Shown here: piece after piece, positions 6,298-7,217 of the stretch | How positions within the stretch are numbered: position 1 is the stretch's first letter | Layout: the number at the start of each line of letters is the position of its first letter | Source: Deltaproteobacteria bacterium | Lineage (GTDB): Bacteria; Desulfobacterota; UBA8473 | Reading direction: 5' to 3' | Length of the DNA stretch: 7,217 bases | Assembly (NCBI GenBank): GCA_030621455.1 | Contig: JAUXHQ010000090.1 | Span: 1 to 7,217 of the forward strand | Translations under genes and position numbers: made by a program | Notes under the pieces: model-generated | Seen by the model: only the letters and a program-made list of their open reading frames with translations | Told to the model about the DNA's origin: nothing | The model's database searches: none

Positions 6298-7196
6298 CAA
6301 CGGCCCTCCACTTCTTCCAGACCGGGGGTAGTTCTCGCCCCTATCCGGGTAACGGAAATGGATGCAACCAGGTTGGCGAATGCGACGGCCTCTTCCAACC
6401 CTCTACTTTTCAAAAGAGCGCTAATGAGGCCGGAGGCAAAGGCGTCACCGGCCCCCGTCGTATCCACCACCTTAGATTTCAATGCAGGGATATCCTTCAC
6501 CAGATCCCGGGTGATCAACGATGCGCCTTTTGGTCCACGGGTTATTATCACGGCTTCCGGGCCGTATTCCATAATCCTTCTGCCTGCATCTTCCCCTTCG
6601 ACGCCTGTGAGCATCACCGCTTCGGTCCGGTTGGGCATTACAAGATAACACCTTTCCAATATCTTACTCAAGGCCGCAAGCCCCTTTTCAGCGAGTATTG
6701 ATCCTGGATCGAGGATTACCTTTACATTATTATCAGAGGCGATACGGGCGGCGAACCCCAATGCGTCTATCGCCTTTTCTCCGATCAAGCTCGTCAAGTG
6801 CAGGAATCTGGTCTTTTTTATGTACTCAACAGGTATCAGAGATCGGTCTAACATTGAAGAGATGCCTTTTGATGAGTAAAGTATCCTCTCTCCAACAGGG
6901 TTCACTGCGGCGAAGACTATACCGCTGGTTCCCTCCATTCTCATCAAATGGGATGTGTCCACACCTTCTGTAATCAGCACTTTAGTGAGCATCTCCCCAA
7001 ATCGGTCTGTCCCGACCACCCCCACAAAACCCGAAGAATGCCCCAGCCTCGAGACCCCCACCGCCACATTGGCGGCAGATCCTCCGTGGAATATCTCCAG
7101 GTGATCGACCGCGACCTCCTCATCTGACAAAGGAAACCTGTCTACCATGGCAATGAGGTCTATGTTCACAGCCCCTATTGAAATCAAGTCCGGCAT
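6297..7196 (-). CDS. PfkB-family (ribokinase-like) carbohydrate kinase, substrate unknown
   Basis: A 299-residue kinase of the ribokinase fold with both family signatures. HGGSAANVAVGVSRLG (37-52) is the substrate-side glycine motif, and DTTGAGDAFASG (245-256) is the anion-hole motif with catalytic Asp251. NRTEA (189-193) and TRGPKGA (219-225) are the usual ATP-side elements. The N-terminal ISIGAVNIDLI strand and the lid region (about 14-36) are intact. It resembles the broad group of archaeal and bacterial PfkB kinases that covers ribokinases, fructokinases and nucleoside kinases, and I cannot pick a substrate. The ATG at 7196 is preceded by GAGAGG (7210-7205) at eight bases, supporting this start. 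Its last bases overlap the uvrC start, so it is probably co-transcribed with the repair gene. The promoter lies beyond the right edge of the window. Confidence 0.93.
   Translation of the reverse strand: MPDLISIGAVNIDLIAMVDRFPLSDEEVAVDHLEIFHGGSAANVAVGVSRLGHSSGFVGVVGTDRFGEMLTKVLITEGVDTSHLMRMEGTSGIVFAAVNPVGERILYSSKGISSMLDRSLIPVEYIKKTRFLHLTSLIGEKAIDALGFAARIASDNNVKVILDPGSILAEKGLAALSKILERCYLVMPNRTEAVMLTGVEGEDAGRRIMEYGPEAVIITRGPKGASLITRDLVKDIPALKSKVVDTTGAGDAFASGLISALLKSRGLEEAVAFANLVASISVTRIGARTTPGLEEVEGR
6304..6309 (-). promoter_or_regulatory. uvrC: Shine-Dalgarno of uvrC inside the end of the kinase gene
   Basis: On the minus strand GGAGGG occupies 6309-6304, six bases before the ATG at 6297. It lies within the last codons of the upstream kinase. 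The kinase stop and uvrC start share bases as TGATG (6299-6295), a classic arrangement for translational coupling or re-initiation. Confidence 0.65.
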
Positions 7197-7217
7197 TGGA
7201 AATACCTCTCTCCAGCT

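Overview
The window looks like a chromosomal segment from an anaerobic Gram-negative bacterium. The most likely source is a deltaproteobacterium (Desulfobacterota, for example a Syntrophobacterales-like lineage). This rests on gene content and protein flavour: an HDOD-plus-GAF-like regulator, a short-chain-type acyl-CoA dehydrogenase, a lipobox-bearing TPR protein and PfkB kinases typical of such genomes. No phylogenetic marker was compared, so the taxonomic call is an inference of modest confidence. Six genes or gene remnants fill almost the whole window. I saw no mobile element, CRISPR array, tRNA or rRNA.

Left part (1-1537, + strand): a broken gene for an HDOD signalling protein with a C-terminal GAF-like domain. 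Its reading frame starts part-way into the HDOD domain without a visible ribosome binding site. An amber codon at 1319-1321 interrupts it, and the same frame then continues as recognisable protein to 1537. It reads as a decaying gene or one hit by a nonsense mutation. Bases 1-64 hold nothing I can assign.

Middle (1667-4501, + strand): a compact three-gene run. It encodes an acyl-CoA dehydrogenase, a PfkB-family kinase and a six-TPR lipoprotein, with gaps of only 10-11 nt and strong Shine-Dalgarno sequences in the junctions. A good sigma70-like promoter with an extended -10 lies in the 129-nt gap before it. The enzymes have no obvious shared pathway, so co-transcription is supported better than functional coupling.

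Right part (7196-4480, - strand): a second, differently built PfkB-family kinase, followed by uvrC, the nucleotide excision repair nuclease subunit. The kinase stop and uvrC start overlap as TGATG, which suggests translational coupling. The two operons converge, and the ends of uvrC and the TPR gene overlap by 22 bp, so there is no intergenic terminator between them.

Overall this is mostly ordinary housekeeping and accessory metabolism. I found no convincing new system. The most noteworthy points are the amber-interrupted HDOD gene, the pairing of a PfkB kinase with uvrC, and the overlapping convergent ends.
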